The notes: generated from the letters alone by a model not told the origin. 64,000 nt of DNA from CAWBRT01 sp963819175 (GCA_963819175.1 CAWFVJ010000001.1:1-64000), one strand, 5' to 3'. Shown: positions 45,983-55,717, counted from the first letter of the stretch. Numbers and translations are program-made.

Positions 45983-47359
45983 TCAGGCGTGCTGAACCGC
46001 CTGCGTCAGTTGCGTCAGCGAAGACTTGGCATCGCCATAAAGCATCGTCGTTACCGGTTTGAAGAACAGAGGATTCTCCAGTCCGGAGAAACCTCGGCCC
46101 TGGCCTCGCTTGAGCACGATGACGGATTTGGCGCGATCGACTTCCAGAATCGGCATTCCGGCGATCGGACTCTTTGGATTGTCGCGCGCATCGGGATTGA
46201 CAACATCGTTGGCCCCGATGACGACCGCGACATCGGTGGAAGGAAATTCCGGATTGATCTGCTCCATCTCGTAGAGCGACGAATACGGGATGTTGGCTTC
46301 GGCCAGCAGGACGTTCATGTGTCCCGGCATGCGGCCGGCGACCGGATGAATGGCGTACTTGACGGTGACGCCCCGACCCTCCAGCAGATCCCCAAGTTCG
46401 CGTACGGCGTGCTGCGCCTGCGCCGTCGCCAGCCCGTAGCCGGGAACGAAGATGACCCGGTTTGCGTATGCCAGCTGCACCGCTGCGTCCTCCAGGTTGA
46501 TCTCGCGCATGATGCCGCCCGTCTCGCTGGCGGCCGCCGATACCGCTCCGAAGCCTCCGAACAGAACGTTGCCGATCGACCGGTTCATGGCGCGGCACAT
46601 CAGGATCGACAGGATAAGGCCCGAGAAGCCGTCGAGCGTGCCGGCGATAATCAGCACATTGTTCGACAGCACAAATCCGGTGGCGGCCGCAGCCAGCCCG
46701 GCGTAGGAGTTCAATAACGACATGACCACCGGCATGTCAGCCGAGCCGATCGGGATGACCAGCATCACGCCGAACAGGGTCGCCAGGCCCACCATCAGGT
46801 AGAAGGCCATGGCCGCTGCCGGATGCAGCAGCACATAAACAAAGCTCGCGACGGTGGCGCTGAACAACACCAGGTTGAAAATATGCTGGCCCTTGAACTG
46901 AATGGGCGTGCCGCGAATAAAGCCTTGCAGCTTGCCGGCTGCGATCAGGCTGCCCGTGGTCGTCAGCGAGCCGAGCATGACTTCCAGACCGAGCGCGCCC
47001 AGGGTGACGCTTCCCATGGTTTCGCCGCGAATGGTGTACTCGGCAATGCCCACCAGGGCGGCGGCCAGCGCGCCGAAGGCGTGCGACAACGCGGTCCGCT
47101 GCGGCATGGCGGTCATGGGGACCCAGATCGCCATCAGCGCGCCCACAATCGAGCCGATCACCAGGCCGGCGATGATCCATTCGTAACTGACGATCTCGTG
47201 ATGCATCAGCGTGCCGATGATGGCCGCCAGCATTCCGGCTTCCGCCATGAACATGCCGCGACGCGCGGTTTCGGGATGGCTCATCGCCTTCAGTCCGAGC
47301 ACGAAAAACACCGAGGCGAGCAGATAGGTGGCTTCGATGAAGTAGTTGGCCGGGCTCAC
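45983..47359 (-). CDS. pntB: NAD(P) transhydrogenase subunit beta
   Basis: Proton-translocating transhydrogenase subunit of 458 residues with the N-terminal membrane domain dII (about eight helices, from NYFIEATYLLASVFFVLGLK) and the C-terminal NADP-binding domain dIII. The dIII motifs VIFVPGYGLATAQAQHAVRE, HPVAGRMPGHMNVLLAEA, DVAVVIGANDVVNPDARDNP and VIVLKRGQGRGFSGLENPLF are all intact. ATG 47359 overlaps the pntA2 stop (ATGA), so translation is coupled. The complex uses the proton gradient to make NADPH from NADH. Confidence 0.95.
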   Translation of the reverse strand: MSPANYFIEATYLLASVFFVLGLKAMSHPETARRGMFMAEAGMLAAIIGTLMHHEIVSYEWIIAGLVIGSIVGALMAIWVPMTAMPQRTALSHAFGALAAALVGIAEYTIRGETMGSVTLGALGLEVMLGSLTTTGSLIAAGKLQGFIRGTPIQFKGQHIFNLVLFSATVASFVYVLLHPAAAMAFYLMVGLATLFGVMLVIPIGSADMPVVMSLLNSYAGLAAAATGFVLSNNVLIIAGTLDGFSGLILSILMCRAMNRSIGNVLFGGFGAVSAAASETGGIMREINLEDAAVQLAYANRVIFVPGYGLATAQAQHAVRELGDLLEGRGVTVKYAIHPVAGRMPGHMNVLLAEANIPYSSLYEMEQINPEFPSTDVAVVIGANDVVNPDARDNPKSPIAGMPILEVDRAKSVIVLKRGQGRGFSGLENPLFFKPVTTMLYGDAKSSLTQLTQAVQHA

Positions 47360-47664
47360 TTGCGCACCGCCTTCTCTTGCTGCCGCTTCTGAAACATCTT
47401 CAGCATGCGGTCGGTGATCCCGAAGCCGCCGACCACGTTGACCGTGGAGGCAAAGACCGCAACGAAGCCCAGCATGGTGCTGAGCTGCGTATGATGCGCT
47501 CCGGCGATCACGATCGAGCCGATCAGCGAAATGCCGGAGATGGCATTGGTGGCCGACATCAGCGGCGTGTGCAGCAACGGGGGAACACGGGAAATAACCT
47601 GATAGCCGAGAAAAGCGGCAAGTACGAAAACATAGAGCGAAGCGATGAGTACCGCGGGATTCAC
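47356..47664 (-). CDS. pntA2: NAD(P) transhydrogenase subunit alpha, membrane part
   Basis: A 102-residue membrane subunit (PntA2/PntAB type), in organisms where the alpha chain is split. Three helices are predicted: AVLIASLYVFVLAAFLGYQV, SGISLIGSIVIAGA and STMLGFVAVFASTVNVVGGF. The conserved HTPLMSATNAISGI and GGFGITDRMLKMF are present. It sits between pntA1 and pntB in one operon. Confidence 0.93.
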   Translation of the reverse strand: MNPAVLIASLYVFVLAAFLGYQVISRVPPLLHTPLMSATNAISGISLIGSIVIAGAHHTQLSTMLGFVAVFASTVNVVGGFGITDRMLKMFQKRQQEKAVRK

Positions 47665-47734
47665 GTGCTGCCTCCAGTTTCCCGGTTACGGGAGAGGTGA
47701 TGCCTGCCGCCGGTTTTGCGAAAGGCGTACGGCT

Positions 47735-48874
47735 CTAAGCGCGCGCATGCAAGGCTTCGGCAACTCGCTTGTTGACGATTTCGCCCTTGTGCGCAACGCA
47801 GGAATCGCGAATGATTTCGTCGTTCATGTCGATGTTCAGCGCGCCATCGCGAACCAGCAGTTGCAGGAAATTGCTGATGTTCTTCGAATAGAGCTGGCTG
47901 GCGTGCACGGGAACGGTTGCGGGAAGGTTCAGCGGACCGATGATGGTGACGCCGTTGTGATGAATCTCCTCCCCCGGCTGGGTCAATTCGCAGTTTCCGC
48001 CGGCGGGCGCGGCCAGATCGACGATCACCGAGCCCAGCCGCATGCCCTCGATGGCGGCGCGATCCATCAGCCGGGGAGCGCGCCGTCCGGGCACCTGCGC
48101 GGTCGTGATCACCACGTCGGAGGTGCGTGCGGTCTTGGCGATTAATTCCCGGCCGCGCGCCAGCGCCTCTTCCGTGAGTTCCTTCGCGTAGCCGCCCTTG
48201 TCTTCGGTTTCTATGCCGCCAAGGTCAACTTCCAGAAACTTGGCGCCCAGGGATCGCACCTGCTCGCCGGCAGCGGCCCTGACGTCATAACCGAGAACGA
48301 CGGCTCCGAGCCGGCGCGCGGTCGCAATCGCCTGCAAGCCGGCGACTCCGGCTCCAAGCACCAGCACGTGCGCGGGCGGCACCGTTCCAGCCGCCGTCAT
48401 CAGCAGAGGAAACATACGCGGCAGGCGAGCGGCTGCCAGAATGGTGGCCTTGTAACCGGCGACGGTTGCCATGGAGGAAAGTGCATCCATGGCCTGGGCT
48501 CGCGTGATGCGCGGCACCAGCTCCACGGCGAACAGGGTGGCGCCCCGCTCAATGGCCGGTTGCAACGGCAAGGGATCGTCAAGCGGACGCAGGAATCCGA
48601 TAATCACCGCGCCGGGCTTGAGCAATCCGAGATCGCTGCTGTCGGGGCAGTTCACCACCGGAATGACGTCGGCGGAGGCCATCAGCAAATTTCGGTCGGA
48701 GGTAACGGTCGCTCCGGCCTGGGCGTAATCTTCGTCGGCAGAGCCGGCCACGATTCCGCTGCCGCCCTCGACCATCACCTCGATTCCCTTCGAGACCAAG
48801 GCACGAACGGCATCGGGCAGCAAAGCCACCCGGCTCTCACCTGGAGAGGTCTCCCGCAGGATCGCGATTCGCAA
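47735..48874 (-). CDS. pntA1: NAD(P) transhydrogenase subunit alpha, NAD-binding part
   Basis: A 379-residue soluble dI subunit, alanine-dehydrogenase-like. The opening MRIAILRETSPGESRVALLP, the substrate-like site segment SSMATVAGYKATILAA and the NAD-binding Rossmann motif VLVLGAGVAGLQAIATARRL are clear, with KFLEVDLGGIETEDKGGYAK in the mobile region. First gene of the pntA1-pntA2-pntB operon, with 70 bases to pntA2. The frame is intact. Confidence 0.94.
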   Translation of the reverse strand: MRIAILRETSPGESRVALLPDAVRALVSKGIEVMVEGGSGIVAGSADEDYAQAGATVTSDRNLLMASADVIPVVNCPDSSDLGLLKPGAVIIGFLRPLDDPLPLQPAIERGATLFAVELVPRITRAQAMDALSSMATVAGYKATILAAARLPRMFPLLMTAAGTVPPAHVLVLGAGVAGLQAIATARRLGAVVLGYDVRAAAGEQVRSLGAKFLEVDLGGIETEDKGGYAKELTEEALARGRELIAKTARTSDVVITTAQVPGRRAPRLMDRAAIEGMRLGSVIVDLAAPAGGNCELTQPGEEIHHNGVTIIGPLNLPATVPVHASQLYSKNISNFLQLLVRDGALNIDMNDEIIRDSCVAHKGEIVNKRVAEALHARA

Positions 48875-49336
48875 GGCATCCCTCCTGTCTATTCATAGAG
48901 ATGCACGTCAGCGCCCAAAGAGCTACTCTCATTTGCTCTCAGAAGCCGCTATGCTGTTGCGTTTTGGGAATCTTTGCCCCGTGGCGGGGATTGGGCCAGG
49001 GCTCTGAGGGGAAGCCAATTTCCCCAGGTCGGCCAAAATGCGGGCGGGACGTGAGGCACCCGACTGTCACCGGTGAATCGAAGTCGCAGTCCCACATCTG
49101 CTAACTGCGGCAGATATGGGGACCGGCACAATCTGTTGCTTTTCTGAGATCCTTCGCATCTGCTGAGGATTGTCATAATCAGCGGAACGAACTACCCACG
49201 TCAGCCTGCGGCGCACGTGGGGCACCTCGATGTCACCTGATCGAAGCTAGCCCCACGTCAGCCAACTGCGGGCGGGACGTGGGGCACCCGGCACCCGAAA
49301 ACAGTCCACGAAATGGTGGTGGCACGCGGGCGGAGG
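48875..49336. repeat. Intergenic with four hairpin A-type repeats
   Basis: No gene. Repeats are at about 49022-49060 (CCCCAGGTC.../degenerate), 49091-49121 (CACATCTGC/GCAGATATG type), 49195-49222 (CCCACGT/ACGTGGGG) and 49251-49284 (CCCCACGTC/GACGTGGGG). The flanks CACC and AACTA match the other sites. The region between pntA1 and tarD is otherwise featureless. Confidence 0.75.
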
Positions 49337-50504
49337 TCAGGCGCTGAGCGCTTTCATCTCCGCGTAGAGATCGGCTTTGCCTTCAAAGCCGATGCCCGGC
49401 AGCTCCGGCATCAGAATGCAGCCGTTCTCCACTTTCACGCCATCCGGGAAGCCGCCGTAGGGCTGGAACAGGTCCGGATACGACTCATTTCCGCCAAGGC
49501 CCAAGCCGGCCGCAATGTTCAAGGACATCTGGTGTCCGCCATGAGGAATGCAACGGGAAGGCGACCAGCCGTGCTCGCGCAGCATCTCCAGGGTGCGCAG
49601 ATACTCCACCAGCCCGTAGCTGAGGGCGCAGTCGAATTGCAGCCAGTCGCGGTCGCGGCGCATGCCGCCATAGCGAATCAGGTTGCGGGCATCCTGCATG
49701 GAAAACAGATTTTCGCCGGTGGCCATAGCGCCCGCGTAGTGCTTGCCCAACTCGGCCTGGAGCTGGTAATCAAGCGGATCGCCGGGCTCCTCGTACCAGA
49801 AGAGGTTGTACTTGGAAAGCGCTTCGCCATACTGGATGGCGGTTTTGCAGGTCGAAGCGGCCATTGGCATCGACCGCCAATCTCTGCCCAGGCTTGAGGA
49901 CGCCGAGAACGGCTTCAATGCGGCGCAGATCTTCGTCGAGCGTGGCTCCGCCGATCTTCTGCTTCACCACGGTGTAACCCCGATCGATGTACTTCAGCAT
50001 CTCCTGCTTGAGAGCCTCGAGATCCTTCCCCGGGTAGTAGTAGCCCCCGGCGGCGTAGACGAAGACGCGGCGGTTCGGTTTGCCGTCGCCATAGCGGTCG
50101 GCGAGAAGCTGGAACAGCGGCTTGCCTTCGATTTTGGCGACCGCGTCCCAGACCGCCATGTCGATGGTGCCGACGGCAACGGAGCGTTCGCCGTGTCCGC
50201 CGGGCTTCTCGTTGGTCATCATGCAGGCCCAGACCTTGGCGGGGTCAAGATTGTTACCGCTGTTGTCCAGCAGGCTCTCGGGCTTGGCCTCGAGCACCCG
50301 CGGGCGGAAGCGCTCGCGAATCAACGCTCCCTGTCCGTATCGTCCATTGGAATTGAAGCCGTAACCGACGACCGGCTTGCCGTCGCGAATCACATCGGTG
50401 ATGACCGCGACCAGGCTCAGCGTCATCTTGGAGAAATCAATGTAGGCATTGCGAATCTTCGATTTGATGGGCTTGTTTTCTTCGCGTATGTCGACGATCT
50501 TCAT
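49337..50504 (-). CDS. tarD: D(-)-tartrate dehydratase-like enolase-superfamily enzyme (one frameshift)
   Basis: Enolase-superfamily acid-sugar dehydratase closely resembling D(-)-tartrate dehydratase, which converts D-tartrate to oxaloacetate. The start ATG 50504 has GGAGG 7 bases upstream. The capping domain has RNAYIDFSKMTLSLVAV and GYGFNSNGRYGQGALIRERF. The barrel carries VVKQKIGG (K181, K183) and AVDANGRFDL (D212). One extra base near 49850 shifts the frame, which resumes KTAIQYGEALSKYNLFWYEE (metal-binding Glu), ATGENLFSMQDARNL and PSRCIPHGGHQMSLNIAAGL (catalytic His). Corrected length is about 389 residues. The specific substrate is inferred from family resemblance. It lies 16 bases after a permease gene. 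Confidence 0.87.
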
Positions 50505-50520
50505 CCGACTTCCTCCACTG

Positions 50521-51639
50521 TCATTCGTAGGCCAGCGCGTCGATGGGGTCTTTCTGCGCCGCCTTGTAGGCGGGGTAAATTGCGCCCAGCAGTGCGCCGC
50601 AGATGGCAATGCCAGCCGCACGCAGTATCCAGAGGCCATCCATCATGACCCTCATCTGCGGGAAGCGTTGCAGGATGCCGGCTCGCGCGGCGTAACTGAT
50701 CACGATTCCAAGAACGATTCCAGCCAAGGCCAGAACCAGCGTCTCGCGAATGATTACGCTGACAATATAAGCCTTGTTTGCGCCGAGGGATTTCAGAATT
50801 CCGATTTCGCGGGTGCGCTCCATCACCGCCGTGTACATCGACTGGAAGATCACGATGAACCCGATGACCACGGCTACGCCGATCACTATGTTGATGAAGG
50901 TCGAGAATCCGGGCAGGTTTGCCGGTGTCATCAGCGACATATATTCGCGGATTGAGCGCACCGAATACCGCTCCATTCCCGGAATTTTCTTGACAGCCGC
51001 GACTACGGCGTCGGCATTCGACGGATGATCCAGCCGCACATAGAACATGGAAGCCTTACCTTGGCTGCCGGTCAGATCCTGAAGGGTTTTGATGGGGAGA
51101 AACTTGCGTGCGCCCTTGCCGTGTTCCACGATTCCGCTCACCCGGAACTGGTGGTTCAGCAACTCCAGCTTCTGGCCGACGTGAACGTCCTGCTGGGCAG
51201 CGAAATAGTCGTCCACCAGCATGTCATCGGGCCCTTTGAATGGGCCACCGGCCAGGTAATTAAACGGCGACCCCACGTTGTTATAGCTGTTCGGTGAGCC
51301 GGGCGTCAGGTCGATGCCGTAAATCACCTCGAGAGCACCTGCGGTGTTCACCTGCATAACCACCGGGGCCACGGCGGTTACGTGCTGAACCGTACGCAGC
51401 ACGTCGGCCACCTTGATGGAAACTGGAGCGCCGGTAATCCCGGTCAGAAACGAAGAACCGGGAGGCGAAACCATCACGTCGGCGCCAATTCCCCTGGTGC
51501 GCTCGGCACTGTCGCGCAGTATGCCGATCGAAAGCCCCACGATCAGCAGGATGAGAGTAACTTCGATCGCAATCGCCACGATGCTGATTGCCGACCGTAC
51601 CGGACGGTGTACCAGGTTGGAAATTACAAGTTTATTCAT
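50521..51639 (-). CDS. MacB/FtsX-type ABC transporter permease
   Basis: A 372-residue permease. ATG 51639 (MNKLVISNLVHRPVRSAISI) is the natural start; one N-terminal helix (AIEVTLILLIVGLSIGIL) is followed by a periplasmic MacB-PCD domain. Three C-terminal helices form the FtsX domain (TFINIVIGVAVVIGFIVIFQ, SVIIRETLVLALAGIVLGIV, AAGIAICGALLGAIYPAYKA), with the signature MERTREIGILKSLGANKAYI. No ATPase gene is adjacent, so its partner must be elsewhere. It is followed closely by the tarD-like gene and preceded by a lipoprotein gene. Confidence 0.87.
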   Translation of the reverse strand: MNKLVISNLVHRPVRSAISIVAIAIEVTLILLIVGLSIGILRDSAERTRGIGADVMVSPPGSSFLTGITGAPVSIKVADVLRTVQHVTAVAPVVMQVNTAGALEVIYGIDLTPGSPNSYNNVGSPFNYLAGGPFKGPDDMLVDDYFAAQQDVHVGQKLELLNHQFRVSGIVEHGKGARKFLPIKTLQDLTGSQGKASMFYVRLDHPSNADAVVAAVKKIPGMERYSVRSIREYMSLMTPANLPGFSTFINIVIGVAVVIGFIVIFQSMYTAVMERTREIGILKSLGANKAYIVSVIIRETLVLALAGIVLGIVISYAARAGILQRFPQMRVMMDGLWILRAAGIAICGALLGAIYPAYKAAQKDPIDALAYE

Positions 51640-51693
51640 TCGTTTTGAGGATAAAGCAACGGTTGCCACGCCGTCACGTTGGCGAAAGAGACC

Positions 51694-52653
51694 CTAGCGC
51701 GGCGTCTCCATGAAACGCGTTGCCGAACTCGATGCCTTCGCCTGGCTTCCGTCCAAGCGCACGACCTGCGCTCCGGGGGGTTGAGCCAACTGGAACTGAT
51801 CTGGCGTGAAAGGTTTGTTCAGAGTGAGCTTGATGATCGTGAGGCCGATCGTGTACTCCTCCTCCGGCCGGTGGATCAGGATATGCGTCGGGAAATGGAA
51901 TGCCTTGGAAATCCTTGAAGTTGCCGTAGTGTGCGTCGGTTGCGATGTCTCCTCGCTTGTCAAAGAGAAGCTGGCGGTAGGGCAACAGGTTGGTGCGGTT
52001 GAAATAGATCTTGCGCGAAAGATACCACTGCCCTGATTCCGGGTCTTTGCCGACCACATCGAGGATATAGTTCGGCTGGGCAAGCCTTCTCTTGTCGTCT
52101 TTTCCTCTTTGGAATTCTCCTCCACAACTTCCTGAGCTCTTGCCTCCAGCACCGCGATCTCATCGGCTTGTACCGCGCGGAACAAAATCGCATCCATGAT
52201 GATCTGCGGGCGAAGATTTTCCAGGGTGTTCGGAGAGGGCTTGATCACCTCGCTGGGACCGATGACAAACCGGTTCTTGGCCGGAATCCATAATTCGAAT
52301 CCTTGCGCGTTGCTCACCATGTCAAAGGCCCGGTTCTTCACGATGGGAAATTGCCCGATCATGCGCAGCATCGACGGCTTCTGGGCCAGGACATAGCCGG
52401 TGATGTTCGAATACTCGGTGACCGTGCCTTTCTTGGCTCCGCCCACGGAGGTGGCAATCGCGACCGTGGCACTCATCGTTTGGACTGCGTTGGCAGTCGC
52501 GTTCAGCTTGTCCACCAGTTGCGTCTGGCTCGCCGTTTGCAAGGGCGCATGGCTGATGTTCGACTGGACTTTATGAGACCGGAAGAGACAGCCGGTAGAG
52601 GTCAGCGAAAAAGCCAGCACGGCAATCGTAAGCATTCGAAAACGCAGCTTCAT
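51694..52653 (-). CDS. LolA-like/DUF4292-type lipoprotein (two compensating frameshifts)
   Basis: The start ATG 52653 gives a lipoprotein signal with lipobox: MLTIAVLAFSLTSTGCLFRS. The body ADEIAVLEARAQEV... and SMLRMIGQFPIVKNRAFDMV, ELWIPAKNRFVIGPSEVIKP resembles LolA/LppX-like carriers of DUF4292 type. The frame leaves near 52080 (VGKDPESGQWYLSRKIYFNR ... NLLPYRQLLFDKRGDIATDA) and returns near 51890 (HRPEEEYTIGLTIIKLTLNK). It ends PPGAQVVRLDGSQAKA. Corrected length is about 319 residues. Neighbouring permease and context suggest export of a lipid or lipoprotein, but this is inference. Confidence 0.7.
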   Translation of the reverse strand: MKLRFRMLTIAVLAFSLTSTGCLFRSHKVQSNISHAPLQTASQTQLVDKLNATANAVQTMSATVAIATSVGGAKKGTVTEYSNITGYVLAQKPSMLRMIGQFPIVKNRAFDMVSNAQGFELWIPAKNRFVIGPSEVIKPSPNTLENLRPQIIMDAILFRAVQADEIAVLEARAQEVVEENSKEEKTTREGLPSRTISSMWSAKTRNQGSGIFRARSISTAPTCCPTASFSLTSEETSQPTHTTATSRISKAFHFPTHILIHRPEEEYTIGLTIIKLTLNKPFTPDQFQLAQPPGAQVVRLDGSQAKASSSATRFMETPR

Positions 52654-52789
52654 GGCCTGTCCGGGTTCGTAATTTGTACAGACGGTGCCCTTTCAGTATA
52701 AACGGCCAAGTGTAAATCGCCGAACGAGAGCTGCCGTGGGCGCAGTCTGAACGTGCGTGCGAAGGCTGAAAACGGGCGCCCGCTCGAAA

Positions 52790-53776
52790 TCACCGCTTCA
52801 CGCTCTGCCGTTGCAGATGCCGCAGGGCAGCCACGTTGCGAGTATGCTCCTCGTAATTGCTGGAAAACCTGTGTCCACCCTGCCCGTCGGCGACGAAGTA
52901 GAGATAATCCGTGTGCGCCGGATTCATCGCGGCCTTGAGCGATGCGACTCCGGGATTGGCAACCGGCCCAGGTGGCAAGCCGGGATGCTTGTAGGTGTTG
53001 TAAGCGGAATCGAACTGAAGATCGCTCTGGTATATGGCGCCGCGATACCGTTGATTCAGCAACGCCGCATAGACGACGGTGGGGTCGGCCCCGAGTGCCA
53101 TGTGGCGTTGCAGCCGGTTGTAGTAAACGCCGGCCACCAGCGGGCGTTCGGAGTCAATCGCCGTTTCCTTTTCGACGATGGACGCCATCGTGACCACCGC
53201 GTGAACGTTTTCGTGCAACCCAATCTGCCGCGATTCCTGCTCGAAACGCCGTACCATCACCTGCATCATGTCATGCATGCTCTGCGTGCGCGTGAACTGA
53301 TAGGTGTCCGGAAACAGGTAGCCTTCCAGCGATGTAGCCTGCGGGTCAAAGCCGTGCACCAGCCCTACCTCTGCCCGCGTGGCCGCCAGGAAATCGTCCG
53401 CCGTTCCCAGCCCCGCCTGTTGCATGGCCTGCGCCACATCAAAGATATTGAAGCCCTCCGGTATGACGACCGTGTGGGTGTAAATTTCGCCCCGCGCCAG
53501 CTTGCCGAACACCTGGACCGCATTCTGAGGCGTGTCGAATCGGTACTCGCCCGCCTTCAGCGTGCGCGAACGCTGGCAGTAATGAAGCAGCAGAAAAGTC
53601 CGCCAGCTGCGAATGGCGCCACTGGCCTCGAGCCGTCGCGCAATTTGCCTGGTGGGCAGGCCCGGAGGCAGAAGGACGAATGTTTCGTGCGCCGGAGCCA
53701 GCGGCACAAGGAACGTCCATCCGAGCCAGGCGGCGAAGCCTAAAATCACCAGCACAACCAGCTTAAGAAAGCGCAT
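52790..53776 (-). CDS. mltG: Endolytic murein transglycosylase (MltG/YceG)
   Basis: Inner-membrane lytic transglycosylase of 328 residues that cleaves nascent glycan strands. One N-terminal membrane helix (FLKLVVLVILGFAAWLGWTF), a LysM-like/YceG domain (RQIARRLEASGAIRSWRTFL, KAGEYRFD) and the catalytic domain with ASIVEKET (199-206), carrying the active-site glutamate, and GVYYNRLQRHMALGADPTV. The end DSAYNTYKHPGLPPGPVANP and DYLYFVADGQGGHRFS are standard. The frame is intact. ruvX lies upstream beyond a repeat, as these two genes are often neighbours. Confidence 0.94.
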   Translation of the reverse strand: MRFLKLVVLVILGFAAWLGWTFLVPLAPAHETFVLLPPGLPTRQIARRLEASGAIRSWRTFLLLHYCQRSRTLKAGEYRFDTPQNAVQVFGKLARGEIYTHTVVIPEGFNIFDVAQAMQQAGLGTADDFLAATRAEVGLVHGFDPQATSLEGYLFPDTYQFTRTQSMHDMMQVMVRRFEQESRQIGLHENVHAVVTMASIVEKETAIDSERPLVAGVYYNRLQRHMALGADPTVVYAALLNQRYRGAIYQSDLQFDSAYNTYKHPGLPPGPVANPGVASLKAAMNPAHTDYLYFVADGQGGHRFSSNYEEHTRNVAALRHLQRQSVKR

Positions 53777-54082
53777 GTTTCAGTCTACGAATATCCTCGC
53801 GGAGCAACTGCGGCCCCAAAGTGAGTCTAGAACAGGTTGCATAAATGCATTTTGGAAAAATCAACAATTCCCTCAGGGGCTAAAGCCCGCGCCCCTTCAA
53901 AGAAATATTCACGCAACCAGTTCTAGCGTGTCTCACAAATTCGAGCAATAATTCGTTGAAGTGTCATCCTGAGTGAGCATAGCGAGCGAAAAATCTATGT
54001 ATTTGATTCACAATGCATAGATCCTTCGCTTCGCTCAGGATGACATCCTGAAATTTATGCCGCAAGCTTACGGGACAGCACA
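53777..54082. repeat. Intergenic with a long family B hairpin
   Basis: At 53963-54044 GTCATCCTGAGTGAGC ... AAAATCTATG and its near-inverse CATAGATCCTTCGC...TTCGCTCAGGATGAC form a stem of about 35 bp with a loop of about 15 bases. Near 53874 there is also GGGGCTAAAGCCC-GCGCCCC. No gene is seen. Confidence 0.75.
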
Positions 54083-54550
54083 CTAATCGTCTTTGATCTC
54101 CCGCCGGGTTGATGCCGACAGGCGGTTCTCCATGAAATTCTGCAAAATCAAAACCGCCGCCAGCCGGTCGACCGCTCCGGCGCGCTTGCGGATCGAAATT
54201 TCCGACGCTTTCAGGATGCGATTGGCTTCAGCCGAGGTCAATCGCTCGTCCCATAGGTGCACCGGCAGTTTGAATTTTTCTCGAAGCTCTTCGGCAAAGG
54301 CGCTGACCTTTTCCGCTTGCGTCCCCGCTTTGCCGCTGAGCCTCAGCGGCAGCCCAACCACCAGCTCGGTCACGCCGAGGCGGCGGATCACCGAATGCAG
54401 CGCGGCTAGGTCAAAGCGCTTGTTCCTGCGCCGAATCGTATCCATCCCTTGAGCGGTGATGCCGAGCGCGTCGCTGACCGCCAGACCGATCGTCTTGGAG
54501 CCGACATCGAGTGCAAGGATGCGGCCGGGAGCGGTGGTTTCTGCTGCCAT
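54083..54550 (-). CDS. ruvX: Putative Holliday junction resolvase / pre-16S rRNA nuclease (YqgF)
   Basis: A 155-residue RNase H-fold protein of the YqgF/RuvX family. The first catalytic motif ILALDVGSKTIGLAVSDAL, the middle VVGLPLRLSGKAGTQAEKV and HLWDERLTSAEANRILK, and the C-terminal AVDRLAAVLILQNF (with the last Asp) are all present. In E. coli the family matures the 16S rRNA 5-prime end; an older view makes it a resolvase. The frame is intact. It is upstream of mltG. Confidence 0.92.
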   Translation of the reverse strand: MAAETTAPGRILALDVGSKTIGLAVSDALGITAQGMDTIRRRNKRFDLAALHSVIRRLGVTELVVGLPLRLSGKAGTQAEKVSAFAEELREKFKLPVHLWDERLTSAEANRILKASEISIRKRAGAVDRLAAVLILQNFMENRLSASTRREIKDD

Positions 54551-54691
54551 GAATTCAGTATAGAGGCACCGGCACCCGCCGCAACGCGGAGTCTCAAGTT
54601 TGGCGGGTAATCGCCGTCGCGGTACCTATGAACGCAAAGGTCGGTAGGGCCCGCCGGGCGGGGACTGCGGTGTGGATTAGAGCAGTTAATC

Positions 54692-54790
54692 GGCGCCTTG
54701 CGACGCGAGTCGAGGAATCTCTTATGTTGCCTCGCTGCGGAAAAACACAAGATCCCTCCACTCCGTTTCACTTCGGTCGGGATGACGCTT
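54692..54790. repeat. Dispersed palindromic repeat family B
   Basis: GACGCGAGTCGAGGAATCTC, TTATGTTGCC, GGAAAAACACAAGATCCCTC, CACTCCG and CGGTCGGGATGACG occur in order. It sits in the gap between ruvX and a hypothetical gene. The stretch from 54551 to 54841 has no gene. Confidence 0.7.
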
Positions 54791-54841
54791 CCGAGTCGAC
54801 CTTACCGTGCGGCTACACAATCCGGGAGTGCGCGGTATGGA

Positions 54842-55117
54842 TTAGAAATCAATGTCCGCGTGCGTCATGCCGAGCGCGGCGGCCTGCTGAGGGGTGACCT
54901 CCAGATCATCGAGCGTGACCTTCCCAGAGCTCGTCAGGGTTGTCCAGGCGCTATCCACGGAGGAAGGCTCCAATCCCAGCTCAAGCAGGAAATTGCGGAG
55001 TTCGTGGTGCGAGCCGAAGACTTTGGCAAATGTGCTGCCTGTCGTGGTGTAGTTAAGCTGGTAGATTTCGCCTCCGTTGGCGATGCGGCGTCGAAAGATG
55101 TGCAGCGTCCCGCTCAT
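54842..55117 (-). CDS. Hypothetical protein, 91 residues
   Basis: Opens MSGTLHIFRRRIANGGEIYQ and contains FAKVFGSHHELRNFLLELGL, SSVDSAWTTLTSSGKVTLDD and LEVTPQQAAALGMTHADIDF. Its composition and unbroken frame suggest a real gene, but the ribosome binding site is weak. It follows the CarD gene on the same strand by about 70 bases. I do not recognise a family. Confidence 0.45.
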   Translation of the reverse strand: MSGTLHIFRRRIANGGEIYQLNYTTTGSTFAKVFGSHHELRNFLLELGLEPSSVDSAWTTLTSSGKVTLDDLEVTPQQAAALGMTHADIDF

Positions 55118-55186
55118 GATGCAGTTGGATTCGATTGGCTGGAGAGAGGTTTGCGAGATCGGGATAAGGAGGGGATGAACAGCGGT

Positions 55187-55717
55187 TCAGGCTTCGGTGA
55201 GTGAAGCCTCTGGAAAGCGCAGCTTTGATTTGGCGAGCACCCGGCGGAGTTCGTCCTCGACTTCCGTTTCCTCCCAATTCCGGGCCATGGCCAGTTCGCT
55301 GACCAGCAGGTAACGGGCGCGCTCCAGCATCTTCTTTTCGCGGAAGCTGAGCGGTTTCTGCTGCCCCAACTGCAGCAGACTTTTCAGGACCGCCGCCACA
55401 TCCATCAGGCAGCCGGTACGCATTTTGTCGGAGTTTTCCTTGAAGCGGTACTTCCAGTCGCTGTGGTTTTCGCACTTGCCGTCGGTCAAATATTCGAGGA
55501 TCTTCTGGATTTCGCCGTTCTTGACCACCCGGCGCAGGCCGACGCTGGCGACGTTATGGAAGGGAACCATCACCTTCAGACTGCTGGACTTAATGCGGAG
55601 CAGATAGAATCTTTCAACGGTGGCGCCCATGGTGCGGCTGCTGATCTGTTCAATGATTCCCACACCGTGATTGGGGTAAACGACCTTGTCGCCGATACCG
55701 AAATTTAAGGAATTCAT
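55187..55717 (-). CDS. CarD/CdnL-family RNA polymerase-binding regulator
   Basis: A 176-residue protein. ATG 55717 gives MNSLNFGIGDKVVYPNHGVG, the start of the CarD N-terminal domain that contacts the RNA polymerase beta subunit (GIIEQISSRTMGATVERFYL, SLKVMVPFHNVASVGLRRVV). The helical C-terminal part (LSFREKKMLERARYLLVSEL, AMARNWEETEVEDELRRVLA) stabilises the open complex in characterised members. A further 14 residues are possible upstream. It is a global promoter regulator; its targets cannot be read from here. Confidence 0.9.
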   Translation of the reverse strand: MNSLNFGIGDKVVYPNHGVGIIEQISSRTMGATVERFYLLRIKSSSLKVMVPFHNVASVGLRRVVKNGEIQKILEYLTDGKCENHSDWKYRFKENSDKMRTGCLMDVAAVLKSLLQLGQQKPLSFREKKMLERARYLLVSELAMARNWEETEVEDELRRVLAKSKLRFPEASLTEA